Positions 35,270 through 48,532 are shown, numbered from the stretch's first letter. The stretch: 64,000 nucleotides of DNA from Diogma glabrata (GCA_963693315.1 OY856187.1:386859263-386923262); one strand, 5' to 3'. Numbers and translations: made by a program. Notes: generated by a model from the letters alone, not told the origin.

Positions 35270-37030
35270 TTATTCGTAAACATGGAATACGAACGCATCG
35301 ATATTGATGTTTTCAATAATTATAAATACGAGAATCTCACTAGTTTTTCGAAGGGAGTTGTCATTTTGATTATCCACTGTTGGGTTGTCATATTTGATTA
35401 TTCATTTGAGGAGTTATCATTTTTGGATTATTCATTTGATGGACTGTGATATTTACATGGATGAGTTGTGAGTATATTTAAAAAAAATCAATGTTAATTT
35501 ATGTGTTTTGTAATTAAAAAAAAATTGAAATCTAATACGAGAAATAGTAAAACAAAAAAAGAATTCTTTGTTAATCAGTTCAATTGTGATAGTGTAGAAT
35601 GAAAATTTACAAAATGTCATGTAATTTATAAAATCAAAATTCGTTAAAATGTGATAGTTTAAATATAAAAACACGAAATACCGTGTAATTAAAAGAAAAA
35701 AGAGAAATATTCAATGTTAGTTAGTTGTTTAATTATAATAGTAAAATTTTAATCTCATCTGAGATCTTAGAAAAGAAAATCATTGTTAGGTATTTCACTT
35801 TTGATAGTACAAAAACAAAAGAAAACTAAATAGAAAATGCCGTGTAATTATTTAAAGAACAATCATTAAAATTATAGGTCTCAAAAAGAGTTGATTACAG
35901 TACGATAGCCGAAATTTACCTCTAGTGGATTAATCAATTAGTTTTATGTGGTGTCTGTAGAGTGTAGGATATATAGAACAAAAAAAATGTATTTAGGTTG
36001 TTTTGTTAAAAATAGAAATAAAAATTGAATGCACCCAATACGTTATGTATTCAACAACTCAACAATCGTGGTCTCGATTTTTTTTGGCGTGTTTCTGTTT
36101 TTCTTTTGTGGTTTGCGTGGCTGAGTGTAGCTGGTGAAGTACAAAAAGGAAAATTTCGCTTTCGATTTGAAAATTGTGAACGATGTTCATTAAACGTAAA
36201 TTCAGTAACAATCGTGATTGTTGATGGCGCAATTATTCCATCAATTTAACATCGATTCATGATTGTGGCTGATTGTTAATGACTATATATTTCATGATTT
36301 CAACGATCGCCTTGACATTTTGACGCAACAATTCCATAGATTTAGCATCATTTCATGATTGTTGCTGATTATTATTGGTTATTTTTGGTGCAAAAATTTC
36401 ATCGATTTAACAACAATTCAGGATTATTGATCATTGGTATTTTATGATTTTGGCTCAACAATAGCCATTTCAGTTGACGCAACAATTCAATTTCTCAACG
36501 ACGATTCGTTGGATTTTTGGATTACCGTTCCAAAACCACAACCAACAAAAATATTTTTGATTGTTAAGATGCATATAATGATGGGCTAGAAATAAGGAAG
36601 GTGGAGGGAAGTTGAATTTGCTAAAATCTAGGGGTGAGTCACTTTCTTATATTATATTACTATATATACATATGTTCTGGTATTTGTTTGACCCTTACAC
36701 CTACCTATTGTCTCACGAAAAAATCATTTAATAATGAGGTGTTCGTGATGATCGTGACTTCCTCATCGTTGAGGGTCGCCAGAGTCTCCTTTTTGCACTT
36801 TTCTCTTTGTTTCTGATCTGCATAATTTTCGAAATACGCACACACTGTTTATTTGTGCTGGGGTGGTAGGTACACTTTCTCAAACCCACATGCTGAAGCT
36901 AGTTCAGGATAATTAACCTCGCTAGGTGCGCGGCCTGCCTCTACTGATCTGTTGGTGTTTCCAATGGGCCCAGTTCTCCATTACAAAAAGAACGACCTAA
37001 AACAGCAAACGGGTGTTCATGTGTTCCTTG
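35270..37030 (+). repeat. Unassigned repeat unit, copy 1
   Basis: This shares ordered blocks with 49440-52760 and 53080-57080. The blocks are degenerate GACGCAACAATT/CATGATT repeats (about 36240-36500), GGGGTGAGTCA followed by a pyrimidine-rich stretch (about 36632), and a 270-bp 3' block (about 36740-37000). The 3' block holds GGGTCGCCAGAGTCTC, TTATTTGTGCTGG, ATGCTGAAGCTAGTTCAGG and GCTAGGTGCGCGG. The class is unknown. The small frame at 36025-36249 has no recognisable domain. Confidence 0.5.
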
Positions 37031-37727
37031 AAACTATATTTCCAATTTTCAGATAACAATAAAGTTTAAATCATTGAATAATAATAAAATAAATATTTTT
37101 TTTGTCAGTAAAATGAAATTTTGATTTTCCATCTATTTTTCATGAAACTAAATATTTTTATTTTGTTTTGAATAAAAATAAAACCGGAAATTAGAGGAAA
37201 ATTAAATTTCCTTGTTTTGTTTTCCATATAATATTTTTATTTAAATTTATATTTTATTTAAAACAATATTAAATCCATAAATATAAACATCATACAATAA
37301 TGAAACATAATATCAGTTTTTCAATAAAAGTGTAAATGTACGAGGAGAGGGTAGTAAAATAAAATCGTTGTGTCAACGATATCCAGCATAAACGTTGACA
37401 GTTAATTTGTTGCACAAACTCGTTACTTGATACTCGATAAAATCGTTACTGTAAAAAGTACAAAAAATTCGAAATCACCAACTTATCGTTTTATCCTGAT
37501 ACGAACAAATGCAACTTCTTTATTTATTAATTTAATAAAATAGATTCTCTAAACTATAGCTATAAATTTCCAACGTTTTCACATAAGTTTCGAGATTGAT
37601 ATATTATTAAGATATTTTTTCAATTTATTTTGAAGGTTTATGTATTAATTTCAATAAGTTAAGACATGTGGATAATATTTTCTAGGATATAAAATTACAT
37701 TGTCTTGGAAAAAGGGAACAACAAGAA

Positions 37728-40700
37728 TATTACTTCAGTCTGAAAGACCTAAGTATTACATTCGTGAGCCAAAAGTGAAATTCTTACCGCCACTTTTTTT
37801 TGGCATTTCTTAACGTTTTAAGGCCAACTGATTCTAAAAGAGTAAAAAAAAATGTATGTCTGTCTGCCGGCCGGCTGGCCGCGGTTTTCCCTGCAGCGTA
37901 GGTAATGACTAGGCTGCAGGGAAAACCGCTGGAGGGATTTCAAAATTTTGTTTCTAAAAATAGGTATACTCAAGGGACAGGTCCGAAAGGACGCTGTGTT
38001 CGATAACTGTACCGGAAGTGTGTCAAAAAAATCAATAAGTGTGTCAAAAACAGCAAATTTTCATATTTTTGGCTTAAAAAACGTTCATTTTAAGTGATTA
38101 CGAGTAGGAACATTGAATTTGGAGAGATCTTGATGGTGTTGTCTTGATGAGACTGTGAGATCAAAAACTAGATTATTGCATTACAAGTTTGTCAAAAAAA
38201 ATGTTGTCAAGTGTGTCAAAAGAAAGATTTTTATTTAGTTTTTTACCCAATTTTTTGAAAAAAAAAAAATTAATAATTTGTATGACATGAAATTTTATTA
38301 TTATTATAGAGAATTTTTTGGAAAAAAAATGTAACTGTTTTTATGACGAAAATGTAAGAGAAATAAATTGGACATGGAAATTTTTGAATTTGTTATAGTT
38401 TTTGAAATATTTTTGGAATTTTGAAAAAAGTTTGTATTTTTGATTTTGAAATAATTTTTGCAATATTTTTAGAATTTTTGATAAAAGTTTTAATATTTGA
38501 TTTTGTAAGAATTTTTGGAATATTTTTAGAATTTTGAAAAATTTTAAATTTTTGATTTTATTATAATTTTTGGAATTTTGAAAAAAGTTTGAGTTTCTGA
38601 TTTTGTAATGATTTTTGCAATATTTTTAGAATTTTGGAAAAGTTAGAATTTTTAAGAATTTTTGGAATATTATTGGAACTAAGAAAAATTTTAAATATTT
38701 GATTTTATTTTAATTTTTGAAATATTTTTGGAATTTTGAAAGAAATATGAATTTGTGATTTTGTAATATTTTGTCGAAACGCTAAATGGAGAGGTTTTTG
38801 AGTAGTTTGCTGAGTGTATCATCTTTTCACTAAATTATGTTAATTTATGACCTGTTATAATTTTCCGGCATCGTATTGATGTTGCGTGTTAGTTTTGTAA
38901 TAAATTTCTAAACAGAGATAAAAAAATACATGTACTAACAAAGAGTTATGTTTGATATACATCGCTGCTATATCAAAACTATTTCAAAATCCTTAACCCA
39001 GACCGAAGTCTGGATATCTCAGAGCTGTGAGATTTCAGCTCCTCCATATTTTTTCATTAAAAATCTACTAATTTTTCTATCATTCCAAATATATTTCAAG
39101 ATTTTCGATGAAATAGGGTCGGAGTTAATCGGTGCAGTAAAAAACAGAGAAAACGTCATTTTTCAGAATTATACAAAAAATGGTGAGGTGAATTCCAAAA
39201 TGAAATGGTGAGATTCAGAATTCCAAAATACATTTTTAAAGAATGCTGAAATAAAGCCCTTTCATATGATACCCTACTCGTCTCGATAAAAAAATGTATG
39301 TTCTCAAAGGCTTCACATCGAACCTCTGTAAAACAAACGAACACAACTTTATTTATTTTTTAACAAGCAATCTTGTGTGGATAGGTTAGTTTTATAAGCA
39401 CCTCATATTTTAAATTCATCGGAGTAATGGTTCACGAGATAATCGAAATATTGTGAAAATATGTTGTACTCTCACCAATAGTGTTCCGTATAAAAAACGG
39501 AACCCTAAAAAATTAAAACGTGTTTTTTAGGTTTTTCAAAAGTCAAAAGTGTGGGTCGAAATATGTCAAGAGAGTTAGAAACAAGGAACGTTTAAGTTTA
39601 TATTGTGCTCAAATGGGTTAAACGATCTTAATAATTTTTAATAATTTATATTTTTTTCAACTTTAATTTATTAAACATTGTACCGAAAATACCTTTTCTG
39701 TAACACATGCACAAAAAATATTCAATTTTGTACTAGAATAGAATACAAAATCTGCTTTTCCGCACATATGACCACAAAATATTTTGTTTGCCTGGTACGC
39801 ACGCCACCTGCATGTACGGTTTGTAGTTAAATCTATCCTTAATATAATATTTTTATAGCATTAAAATATCAAAATAATAATTTAAAATATGGAGGGGCTG
39901 AAATCTCACAGCTCTGAGATATCAAGACTTTGGTCTGGGTTAAGGATTTGTATATAGTTTTCGGCAAAATACTTTTATGGGGACATGGTTTTTAGTTTTG
40001 GGCAGCGATGTATATCAAACATAACTCTTTGTTAAAGTACAAGTATTTTTTATATCTGTTTAAAATCTTATTACAAAACTAACACGAAACATCAATACGT
40101 TGCCGGAAAATTATAATCAAAATTCCAAAAATATTGTTAAATTAAATAAAATCAAACTTTTTCAAAATTCCAAAAATATTCCAAATAATAGAATAAAATC
40201 AAATATTTAAATTTTTTCTAAATTCTGTTAATATTTCAAAAATTCGTAAAAATTAAAACTTTTTCCGAAATTCTAAAAATAATGCAAAAATTATTACAAA
40301 ATCAAAAATACAAACTTTTTCAAAATTCCAAAAATATTTCAAAAACTATAACAAATTAAAAAATTTCCATGTCCAATTTCATTCTAAATTACATTTACGT
40401 CATTAAAACAGCTACATTTTTTTCCAAAAAATTGACTAAAAAATAAATGAAATTATTTTTTGACACACTTGACAACATTTTTTTGACAAACTTATAATAA
40501 TCTAATCAAACTTACAATAATCTAGTTTTTGATCTCACATACCCATACCCATCACATACCCTTACCCAGATTTCTCCAAATTTAATGTTCCCACTCGTAA
40601 TCACTTTAAATGAACGTTTTTTAAACCAAAAATATGAAAATTTGCTATTTTTGACACACATAATGATTTTTTGACACACTTCCGGTACAGTTATCGAACA

Positions 40701-40953
40701 CAACGTCCTTTCGGACCTGTCCCTTGAGTATACCTATTTTTAAAAAAAAAATGTTTTGAAATCCCTCCAGCGGTTTTCCCTGCAGCGTAGGTAATGACGG
40801 CGGCCGGCCGGCAGACAGACATACATTTTTTTTGCTTTTTTAGAATCAGGAAGTGCCAAAACGTCGAGAAATGTCAAAAAAATTGGGGGTAAGAATTTCA
40901 CTTTTAGGTAATGAATGTAATACTTAGGTCTTTCAGACCGAAGTAATAACTTA
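37728..40953. mobile_element. Foldback-type element with 1.1-1.3 kb inverted repeats
   Basis: The left arm (37728 to about 39055) and right arm (about 39885-40953) are mutually inverted. TTCAGTCTGAAAGACCTAAG at the left edge mirrors the right edge. GCGGTTTTCCCTGCAGCGTA and GTCCGAAAGGACG occur in both arms, and the inner ends share AGAGCTGTGAGATTTCAGC. Both arms contain degenerate 60-bp tandem units (GAATTTTTGGAATATTTTTA type, about 38390-38780 and 40110-40360), the architecture of foldback elements. The 830-bp centre has no coding frame. The left arm holds an extra strong hairpin near 37880-37932. No target duplication is certain. Confidence 0.8.
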
Positions 40954-40957
40954 GCAT

Positions 40958-41507
40958 ATTTTTTTTTTTTTTTTAATAATATGTGTTGTGTAATAGGGTT
41001 TAGAATATGTGTCACAACAACACATAAATACCTTTTAAGACTTAGGTCTAGACCTGGGTGTAGATTAACGGTGTAGATTAACGCTTTTTTTAAACATCTG
41101 TGGGTTGAAGCCACCTGAGACTAAGTGTTCCGGCAAACTATTCCATTTGTACGCAGTTTAGACAAAGAAGTCTCTCTGCGATCTGCCAGTATGACAGCGC
41201 GGGATCTTTACCGTTTCACTGGTTGCGGCAGCCGATTGCCGAGTGGAACGGGGGTAAGAATAAGTTTGAGGCATGATGCCGCTGATTTCATCTGAGCACT
41301 GCTGATGACGATATTTGTAAAAAACAACGAGGTCAGCAACAGTGCGACGATGTTGTAGGGAATCAAGTTTTGATGTCAAAGTTCGATCACCCACAATTCG
41401 TATAGCTCGCTTTTGAACAGAGTCCAAGAGGGCCAAGATGGAAACAGAGGCAGCACCCCAAACTTGACAGCAGTACTCCATACAGGGACGAATATAGGAC
41501 TTATAAA
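40958..41507 (-). mobile_element. Element F: 3' part of a non-LTR element split by element D
   Basis: Minus-strand 3' UTR and poly(A) (T run at about 40960-40976), with the C-terminal coding region. The 107 residues at 41158-41481 are identical to those of element E. The sequence breaks at 41507 within ...TATAAGTCC, and the missing upstream part is found at 46191-48174 (G). F and G are therefore one insertion interrupted by D. The frame contains CGA-to-TAA at 41156-41158 relative to E. Confidence 0.88.
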
Positions 41508-41759
41508 TCTACTTTACAAATCTATCATTCTACGTTTCGCATTCAAACGATCAACATCAAAAATTGTTTTATGTTATTACTAGTGCGATTATTAATATTT
41601 AATGTTTTTTACATGTAAATTCAAGTGATGTGCGTTTACGTTTTGTAAATAAAATTTGAATTAAAATTGTCTTAAATCTATCAGTAAAGTTTTACATTTT
41701 ATATCAAAAATAGTGAAATAAATATTTATCAATTGAACAAATAAATAAATACATACAAT

Positions 41760-42680
41760 ATGTCCAAGAAAAATAACATTAAATCAAAATAAAGCATTCA
41801 AACGGGATTAAAATGCGCTACATGTGATGAACTAATATCTCAACATGAAAAAAAAGTTGAATGTGCCGGATGTTTTAGTTATTTCCACATTGAATGTGTG
41901 CGTATTACACGCTTACAATATAAAACATTGCTTAATGATGATTGGTATTGTACCAAGCAATGCAAAAACAATTCCGAGTTATCAACTGTCTTAGGTAATG
42001 ACAAGGATCCTGAATGTATTTACGATAAGCATCTTCAGGATGGCATTCATTACGATAATGCATCAATTGAGGAAGTTATAAAATCACAAAAGTTCATCGC
42101 CGCAAAACTTGATCAATTGCTTCTGGAAAATAGAGAATTAAAAAAGTTATGCTAAATTTCCACCTTCTAGAAGCTAAAGTAGATTTAATACGATTAGATG
42201 TGGAAATACTCAAACAGCAAAGTTACGATGATTCCTTAATTATAACTGGCATACCTGAACGAGCTGGCGAGGATAATAAAAAGTTTGTGGCATCTTTGGC
42301 TATAGATATGCAGGTAGATGTTTTGGACCGTGAAATTATTGAAGTCAGAAGATTACGAGGTAAAACAAAAACAAATCCTAACAATTCCAATAAAAACTAT
42401 CCAGCACCAATTTTAGTGAAATTCATACATTCTTGTTTCAAAAATCGTTTTTTGGATAAAAAGAAAGTGGTGGGGTCAATTCATACGAATAAATACTTTC
42501 CTGATGCTGATAGTACACATCAAATATATCTACGCAGTTTTCTGACGTCTTTTAACTCCGATCTTCTATGGAAGGCTAAAAATATAAGAAAACATGGATA
42601 CAATTATATATGGTTTGCCGATGGCAAGGTACTCGTGCGAAAACGACTAAAGCAACATTTAAGTTTAAGGTATTTGTTTT
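41760..42680 (+). pseudogene. Element D ORF1: PHD finger, coiled coil and FP-like domain
   Basis: ATG at 41760-41762, followed by a premature TAA at 41790-41792. The frame then encodes a PHD-type zinc finger, CATCDELISQHEKKVECAGC, then YFHIEC and WYCTKQC. These form the C4HC3 pattern, with C-x3-C as the last pair rather than the usual C-x2-C. A coiled coil follows (KLDQLLLENRELKK). A one-base shift in an A-run near 42142 leads to DDSLIITGIPERAG, PAPILVKFIHS, HQIYLRSFLTSFN and YIWFADGKVLVRK. This resembles the baculovirus-FP-like C-terminal domain of ORF1 proteins. It is expected to coat element RNA. Confidence 0.75.
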
Positions 42681-42949
42681 TCCATTCAAATAATATATCA
42701 TTTTTCATTTGGTTGTTTTTTATAAGATCTGTATCTAAAGTTAAAATTTATATTTTTTTGTTAGCTGAATTAATTCTTCCGTTAGTGATATCAGTTTTAA
42801 ATTGTTGTATGTATAAGGTTTATTTAATTTGTATAATTTTCAGTAATTATCGTCACTTTTTCTACTACAAGCTCAGTACTTGTTTTTTGTATGTTGCTTA
42901 CAATGCATTACGGTGATTTTATTGATGAAAATTGCATTTGCATGTTATT

Positions 42950-45837
42950 ATGTCACTTATATTTTCTATGATGAATAAAGGAATTGAAAAGTCTTCATTA
43001 TTATTACAAAATATTCGCAGCTTGAGAGCAAATTTTGATATGTTAAATCTTTATATTGCAAGTTTACCAACTATTCATGACTTAATTTTTGTTACTGAAA
43101 CTTGGATATACTCATCTGAATGTTTGCAGTATCGTTTACCGGGTTATAGTTTTAGAGCCTGCTGTAATGATAGATACCGTGCTGGTGGTGTTGGTGTTTT
43201 TATACGGGATAGTTTTGTAAACTTTTCAATTAAATTCTTCAACTGGTCCTCAGCTGATCTTCTTATATTGGAAATCCAGATGAATAAGCAAATTTGGACT
43301 TTCATTTGTATTTATCGTTTTTTCAATGGCTCAGTAAATGATTTTTGTAATGACCTGGAAGCACTATTGCGTGTATCAACAAAACCGAACACAATTATAT
43401 TAGGTGACATAAATATTAATCTGTTAGATAGTGATGAATCGTTTAGCTATCAAGCAATGATGTCATCTTATGGTTTTGCTAGTCTCCTAAATGCCCCAAC
43501 TAGAATGCAAACATGTCTAGACCATGTTTTTGTAAAAAGTAAATCTTCATCTGATATCAATATTTGTAACCTACCTATTCATTTTTCTGATCATAATCTA
43601 ATTGAGGTTGTTCTCTCTACAGGTACGAGGAGGTCGATTCCAGCGGAAAATAGACCAAATGTTCCACGAGTAAACTATGATATTTTGAATGATATTCTAA
43701 AGTATGAAAACTGGGACGATGTATATAGTTCAACTAACTGTAACTCTGCTTTTAAAAATTTTTTTAGAATTTTAAGAACTCACATTCAATCCTCTTCTTT
43801 TGAAATCAAAACTTCCAAAATGAAAATACTTAAGCCGTGGATGAGTTGCAACCTTCTTCGAATGATTAATAGATTGAAAAGATATTCCAAGAAGTTAAAA
43901 TTGTCTCCTAATAACATTGTGTTGCGTAAACATGTTAAGATAATTTCAAAACGACTAAATGCAAAAGTTAAGTCTGCTAAAAATTTATTTTACAAAAAGA
44001 AGTTTGAATGTGCCAATAATAATCCTAAGGCTACATGGAAAGTAATTGATGACATGTTGGGACGGAACTCAAAGAACAAGAAACTTACCCAAATATATGA
44101 ATTGCAAACAGAAAATATTCTCACTAGTTCTCGGTCCATTGCTGAGGAATTTAATAAATTCTTCATTAATATTCCTAAAGATTTAACTTCTAATTTAAAT
44201 AGAACAAACTCCAACTGTATTGAAGCAGACAAGTTTATTCTAGGTACACCTAGACAATACAGTTTTTCTTGTTTTTTTGAACCTATAACATCTTCTGAAG
44301 TCTTGAATGAAATCAAGCGTTTAAAAAATAAACGATCAAAGGGATATGATGGAATTGATAATTTCATTTTCAAGCGATGCTCTTGGTATTTGACTGATGT
44401 TCTGCGGTTTCTTCTTAACTTGAGCTTGGAGAGTGGTGTTTTTCCGAATATATATTGAAAATAGCGACTGTAATTCCTATATTTAAGAAGGGTAACGAGC
44501 TGATTTTGAACAATTACTGACCAATTTCTCTTCTTCAAAAATTTTTGAGAAATTAATTAAAAGTCGGCTATTAAGTTATCTTGATAAGATCAAATTTCTC
44601 CATTGTAATCAATATGGTTTCTCTGCTGGAAAATCTGCTGAAGAGGCTCTTTTAAACTTCTTAAGTCAGATCTACTCTACCGTTGATAGCTCATCGAAAG
44701 CAATGGCCTTATTTATTGACATTACTAAGGCTTTTGATACAGGAGATCATGAAATTTTAATATTAAAACTCTACAATATCGGCATTCGAGGAAAGCTTCT
44801 TGACTGGTTTTCAAGTTATATCCTAAATCGTCAGCAGGTAGTTCAAATCGATAATATTGTGAGCAGTCGGGGTCACATAAACTGTGGGGTTCCACAGGGC
44901 TCGGTTTTAGGGCCTCTATTGTTTTTGATATATATAAATTCTATCTTTGAAATTGATTTATTAGGACATGCCACCGCTTTTGCTGATGATTTGGCATTAA
45001 GCTTTGAAGCGGATGATTGTGATTTGAATAACATATCAGTTATCAAAACTGATTTAATCAGCCTCAGTAAATGGTTTTATTATAATCGTCTTATGATAAG
45101 TGATAAATCGAGAGTAATGTATTTTGGTCGCCCAAATACATCCACTCCTCACAATGCTTTAACCTATCATGTGTATCCCTGCCACAGAATCCAATGCTCG
45201 CCACAGTGTTTGTGTTACGCTTACGGTCGTTAACGAATTCAAATATCTGGGTTTAATAGTTGATTCTCAACTTAACTGGAAGTGCCATCTCCGCAATATC
45301 AGGAAGAATGTTATCTGGACCATTTACAACTTTTACAGTTTGAGAAAATGTTGTCCAAGCAGTATTCTAAGGAAAATGTATCATGCCTTAATTGAATCGA
45401 TAATAATGTATGGAATATGCTGTTGGGGCGGTACTTACTTCGCCAACATTGAACCTCTGTTCATAGCACAGAAAAGAATTATAAAGCTAATTTATCGTTG
45501 TCCTAGAAAGACACCAACACTTCGTCTGTTTCGTCAACTAAATTTACTTCCTCTAAGATATCTATATGTCTACAAGGTTCTGAAAATGTTTTTCATTCGT
45601 AGTAACAGTTTTCATAGTCGCATAACACATGTATACAATACAAGAAGTCCAAACGTCTTTACTATGATTCGATGCAACACTGAAAGATTTAGAAGATTTT
45701 ATCTTTATATGGCTCCATATTTTTTTCATAAGCTACCAAGAAACATTAAATCACTCGCAATTGGGCAGAAACAAAAATTTGCACGGGAAACTCGAACGTG
45801 GGTTCTTGGCTTGAATAATATAGAGGAATTTATTTAA
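42950..45837 (+). pseudogene. Element D ORF2: AP endonuclease/reverse transcriptase
   Basis: Endonuclease motifs: LLLQNIRSLRANFD, VTETW (catalytic Glu), GGVGVFIRDS, LGDININLLDSDE, LDHVFVKS and FSDHNLIEVVLS. Reverse transcriptase motifs: KRSKGYDGIDNFIFK, IPIFKKGNE, NQYGFSAGKSAEEAL, FIDITKAFDTGDHE, GVPQGSVLGPLLFLIYIN and FADDLALSF; then the thumb MYGICCWGG and IDSQLNWKCHL. Lesions are a one-base loss at about 44455, TGA at 44518-44520 replacing Arg of the NYRPISLL motif, an indel at about 44535 and another at about 45165. It ends at TAA 45835-45837. It is decayed but complete in layout. Confidence 0.82.
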
Positions 45838-46190
45838 TACCTTTTGTTTTTTGTTTTCTGAATTTAGTCAAATTTAATCACTAATTTTACCATTTTCAAT
45901 CTGTTGATTCGTTTATATGCACCTAGATTCATTCGTTTTAATATGGAAAATAAATGCTGAGCTCGTAAATTGTAAATGTTATCTAGGATATTGTGAATTA
46001 TTTTGTATTTTTTAATATTATTTTGAACACATATTTGTTTAAGCATTTTCGTTTAAAATGTAAACGTATCATGCTCCACTACAGAAATTATTTTCTAAAG
46101 GAGCCTCTTTATTTTCATATGTATTTAAATTTAAATCTATATTAAATATAAAATTGTAATGAAATAAAGAAATAAATAATAATAATAATA

Positions 46191-48174
46191 ATAAACATGG
46201 AGCAATTGGTATGGAGTAAAAAATTGTTTGCTTCTATTTAGGAGGCCGAGTTTTTTAGACGCGCTTTTTGCCATCGCCATTACATGATCGTTCCAGAGTA
46301 GGTCAATTGAAACTGTGACACCCAATAAACGAATGCTTTTACATTCACCTATTGGTTCATCACACATACTAAACAAAATATCTTTGGGGAACTCGGTCTT
46401 TAATCTGGAAACAATCAACAGCTGTGTTTTGGTGGAGTTGAAATTGACAAGGTTTTGGTCACCCCAGTCGGCGACTTTATTCAGGTCTTTGTTCACGTTT
46501 ATGGCAGCGTCTCTCCGGGCAGGATTAATTCGTTCGTGCATTTTACCTTTTGAAGGAAGGGGCTCGAACGACTTGTGCAGAGTACTATCATCTGCAAAAC
46601 TATTTATTGGGTTGCTGGTGATTTTCAACAATTCGTTGATATAAATCAGAAATAGGGTTGGGGACAATACTGAGGCTTGGGGTACACCAGCGTTAATTAG
46701 TTTAGACTCAGAAGAAAATCCGTCTAAGGTTACCGAAATGTATCGGTTGGATAGAAAATTTTGAATCAGCCTCACAACATTGGGATGAAAACCGTACGCA
46801 ACGAGCTTGTTGATTAAGTTGGCATGCCAGACTCGATCGAATGCCTTGGAGATGTCTAAAGCGATAACGTATGTTTCACCACCTTTATCAAGTATGCTGT
46901 TCCAACAATGCGCTACATAGTTTAATAGATCGGTAGTTGATCTTTTGTTTCGAAAGCCGTATTGGCTGTCGGATATGAAATGATTTTCTTCCAGAAATTT
47001 TGAAATATGTGTATTAATATAATGCTCATAGACTTTGGATTGGACCGATAGTAAAGCTATTGGCCTAGAATTTGAGATATCGGATTTCGGTCCCTTTTTG
47101 GGGACAGGCTGGACATTTGCCAACTTCCAGCACGAGGGAAATATACCAGATTTGTAGGATTGGTAGAATATTTTAGTTAAAGTTGGTGCAAGTTCTTTGG
47201 AAAAGGTTTTTAAAATAATGGGTGGAATATTGTCCATTCCTGATGCTTTGTTGATGTTTAACCCCTTTAAAAGTTTAGCGACTATTTTGGGTTTGAAGTG
47301 AAGTTCATTCATATTAACTCCTGAAGACTGGATTTGGGTTATTTCTTTAGGAGTTTCCAAAACAGTGGAGTTCAGAGCAAAGCCACCATTCAGAGCTTAA
47401 ATCACCATCAATAATAGGGGGAATAGAAAATTTTGTACCAGAATTTAAAGAATTAATGGCACTGTAGAAACTCTTGTCAGAAACAGACATAGACGTAAGT
47501 TTTGAGGCTTTCGCTCTGTCAATTTCGGACTTTTCGTTTGAGATAATCTGATTAGATATTTTGTTGGCCTTTAGATATTGGGATCGATTAGTGGGAGTTT
47601 TGTTATGAATCCAAATATTAAATGATCTACGTTTGTTTCTAAGTGCCGTTTTGGCAGCTTTCGAATACAAGTATTTTTGTTTGGGTTTTACTATGGAGAA
47701 AGGGACAAATTTATTGATAGCAAATTGGATGGTTTCTGTAAAGTTTTGAGCAGAAACATTTACATTGTCAGTGTAAAAACAATGACGAGCGAAAGGGAAA
47801 CCATGGAAAAAATTTTGAAGACCACTCTTATCCATTTTTGAGTAGTGAAATATTTTACGGGGTTTGGGAGTTGTAGTTTTAAGTAAACCAGTTTTGATAA
47901 CTGATGAGATTAAATAATGATCAGAATTTCCAATACTACCTTTCGCGACATCGACACACTCGTAATATCTGGCATTGTGGTAAGACAGAGATCTAAAAGA
48001 AAACTATTATCACCGCCATTACGGGGAGTGAAAGTCGGGCTTTTAACAATTTGAAATAGGCCCTGAGACGCGGCAAAAATTTCTGCCAGTTTTCCACTAT
48101 TGTCAACATCGTCGGTCGATTTGGAGAATTCCAGTCATGATTTGTTGTGGACGTTGAAGTCACCGGTAACGATA
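46191..48174 (-). mobile_element. Element G: 5' part of the F/G non-LTR element
   Basis: Minus-strand copy of the E family, 5'-truncated at about 48174 within the endonuclease (GTTATCGTTACCGGTGACTT). It continues to CCAATTGCTCCATGTTTAT, where element D's tail begins. The sequence is almost the same as E. Together with F it forms a roughly 2.5-kb insertion. Confidence 0.88.
46197..48140 (-). pseudogene. Element G endonuclease/reverse transcriptase fragment
   Basis: Reads from a partial endonuclease (out of frame near 47990) through KMDKSGLQNFFHGFPF, a linker and reverse transcriptase motifs SGMDNIPPIILK, QYGFRNKRSTTDLL, DISKAFDRVW and FADDSTLH. Compared with E, about 44 bp are missing near 47395, removing the residues around IVNDPARKANLFAER and shifting the frame. 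GVPQG is GVPQA. The final residues after PYQLLHV are translated from element D's tail. It is non-functional. Confidence 0.82.
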
Positions 48175-48532
48175 ACATAACATATAGTAAAAACATCTTA
48201 AACACAACTCAAAATCATTTGAATTGCAAGAAAAAACAATTGTTTTGGGTTCTCAAAAAAAAAACAGTTGAGAAAATTGTAAACAGGTGTCAGTTGGATT
48301 ACTATGTTTTTTATAAATCCGTTGTTGGATTGTTATGTTTATTTTTTTTAAATGTTAAGAGTTTAGTACAATTTAGCAGCTAGTATTAAACAACTACAAC
48401 TATTACAACTATTACAACGAAGATGGTGCGCTTTAATTATTTAAATATCTTAAATTTGTTTATAACTTTGTTAAAAAAATAATTAAATTAACAATTAAAT
48501 AAATATTTATAAATTTAATGCATTTGTTACAA
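48175..48532. other. Unassigned AT-rich DNA
   Basis: Flank of the F/G insertion. The CATAT here (48181-48185) and at 40954-40958 is a possible but unconvincing target duplication. Confidence 0.35.

Larger units (their letters stand above)
41508..46190 (+). mobile_element. Element D: PHD-finger ORF1 non-LTR retrotransposon
   Basis: A full-length insertion of about 4.7 kb. It has a 5' UTR (41508-41759), ORF1 (about 41760-42680), ORF2 (about 42950-45837) and a (TAA)n tail at about 46170-46190. It sits inside the F/G element. ATAAA at 41503-41507 and 46191-46195 is a candidate target duplication that merges with the tail. The coding regions carry several frameshifts and stops. The clade is undecided; a PHD plus baculovirus-FP-like ORF1 occurs in CR1/jockey-related elements. 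Confidence 0.85.

Noticed and set aside
48181..48185. CATAT as target duplication of F/G
   Set aside because: Only five A/T-rich bases, not exactly at both junctions; too weak to claim.
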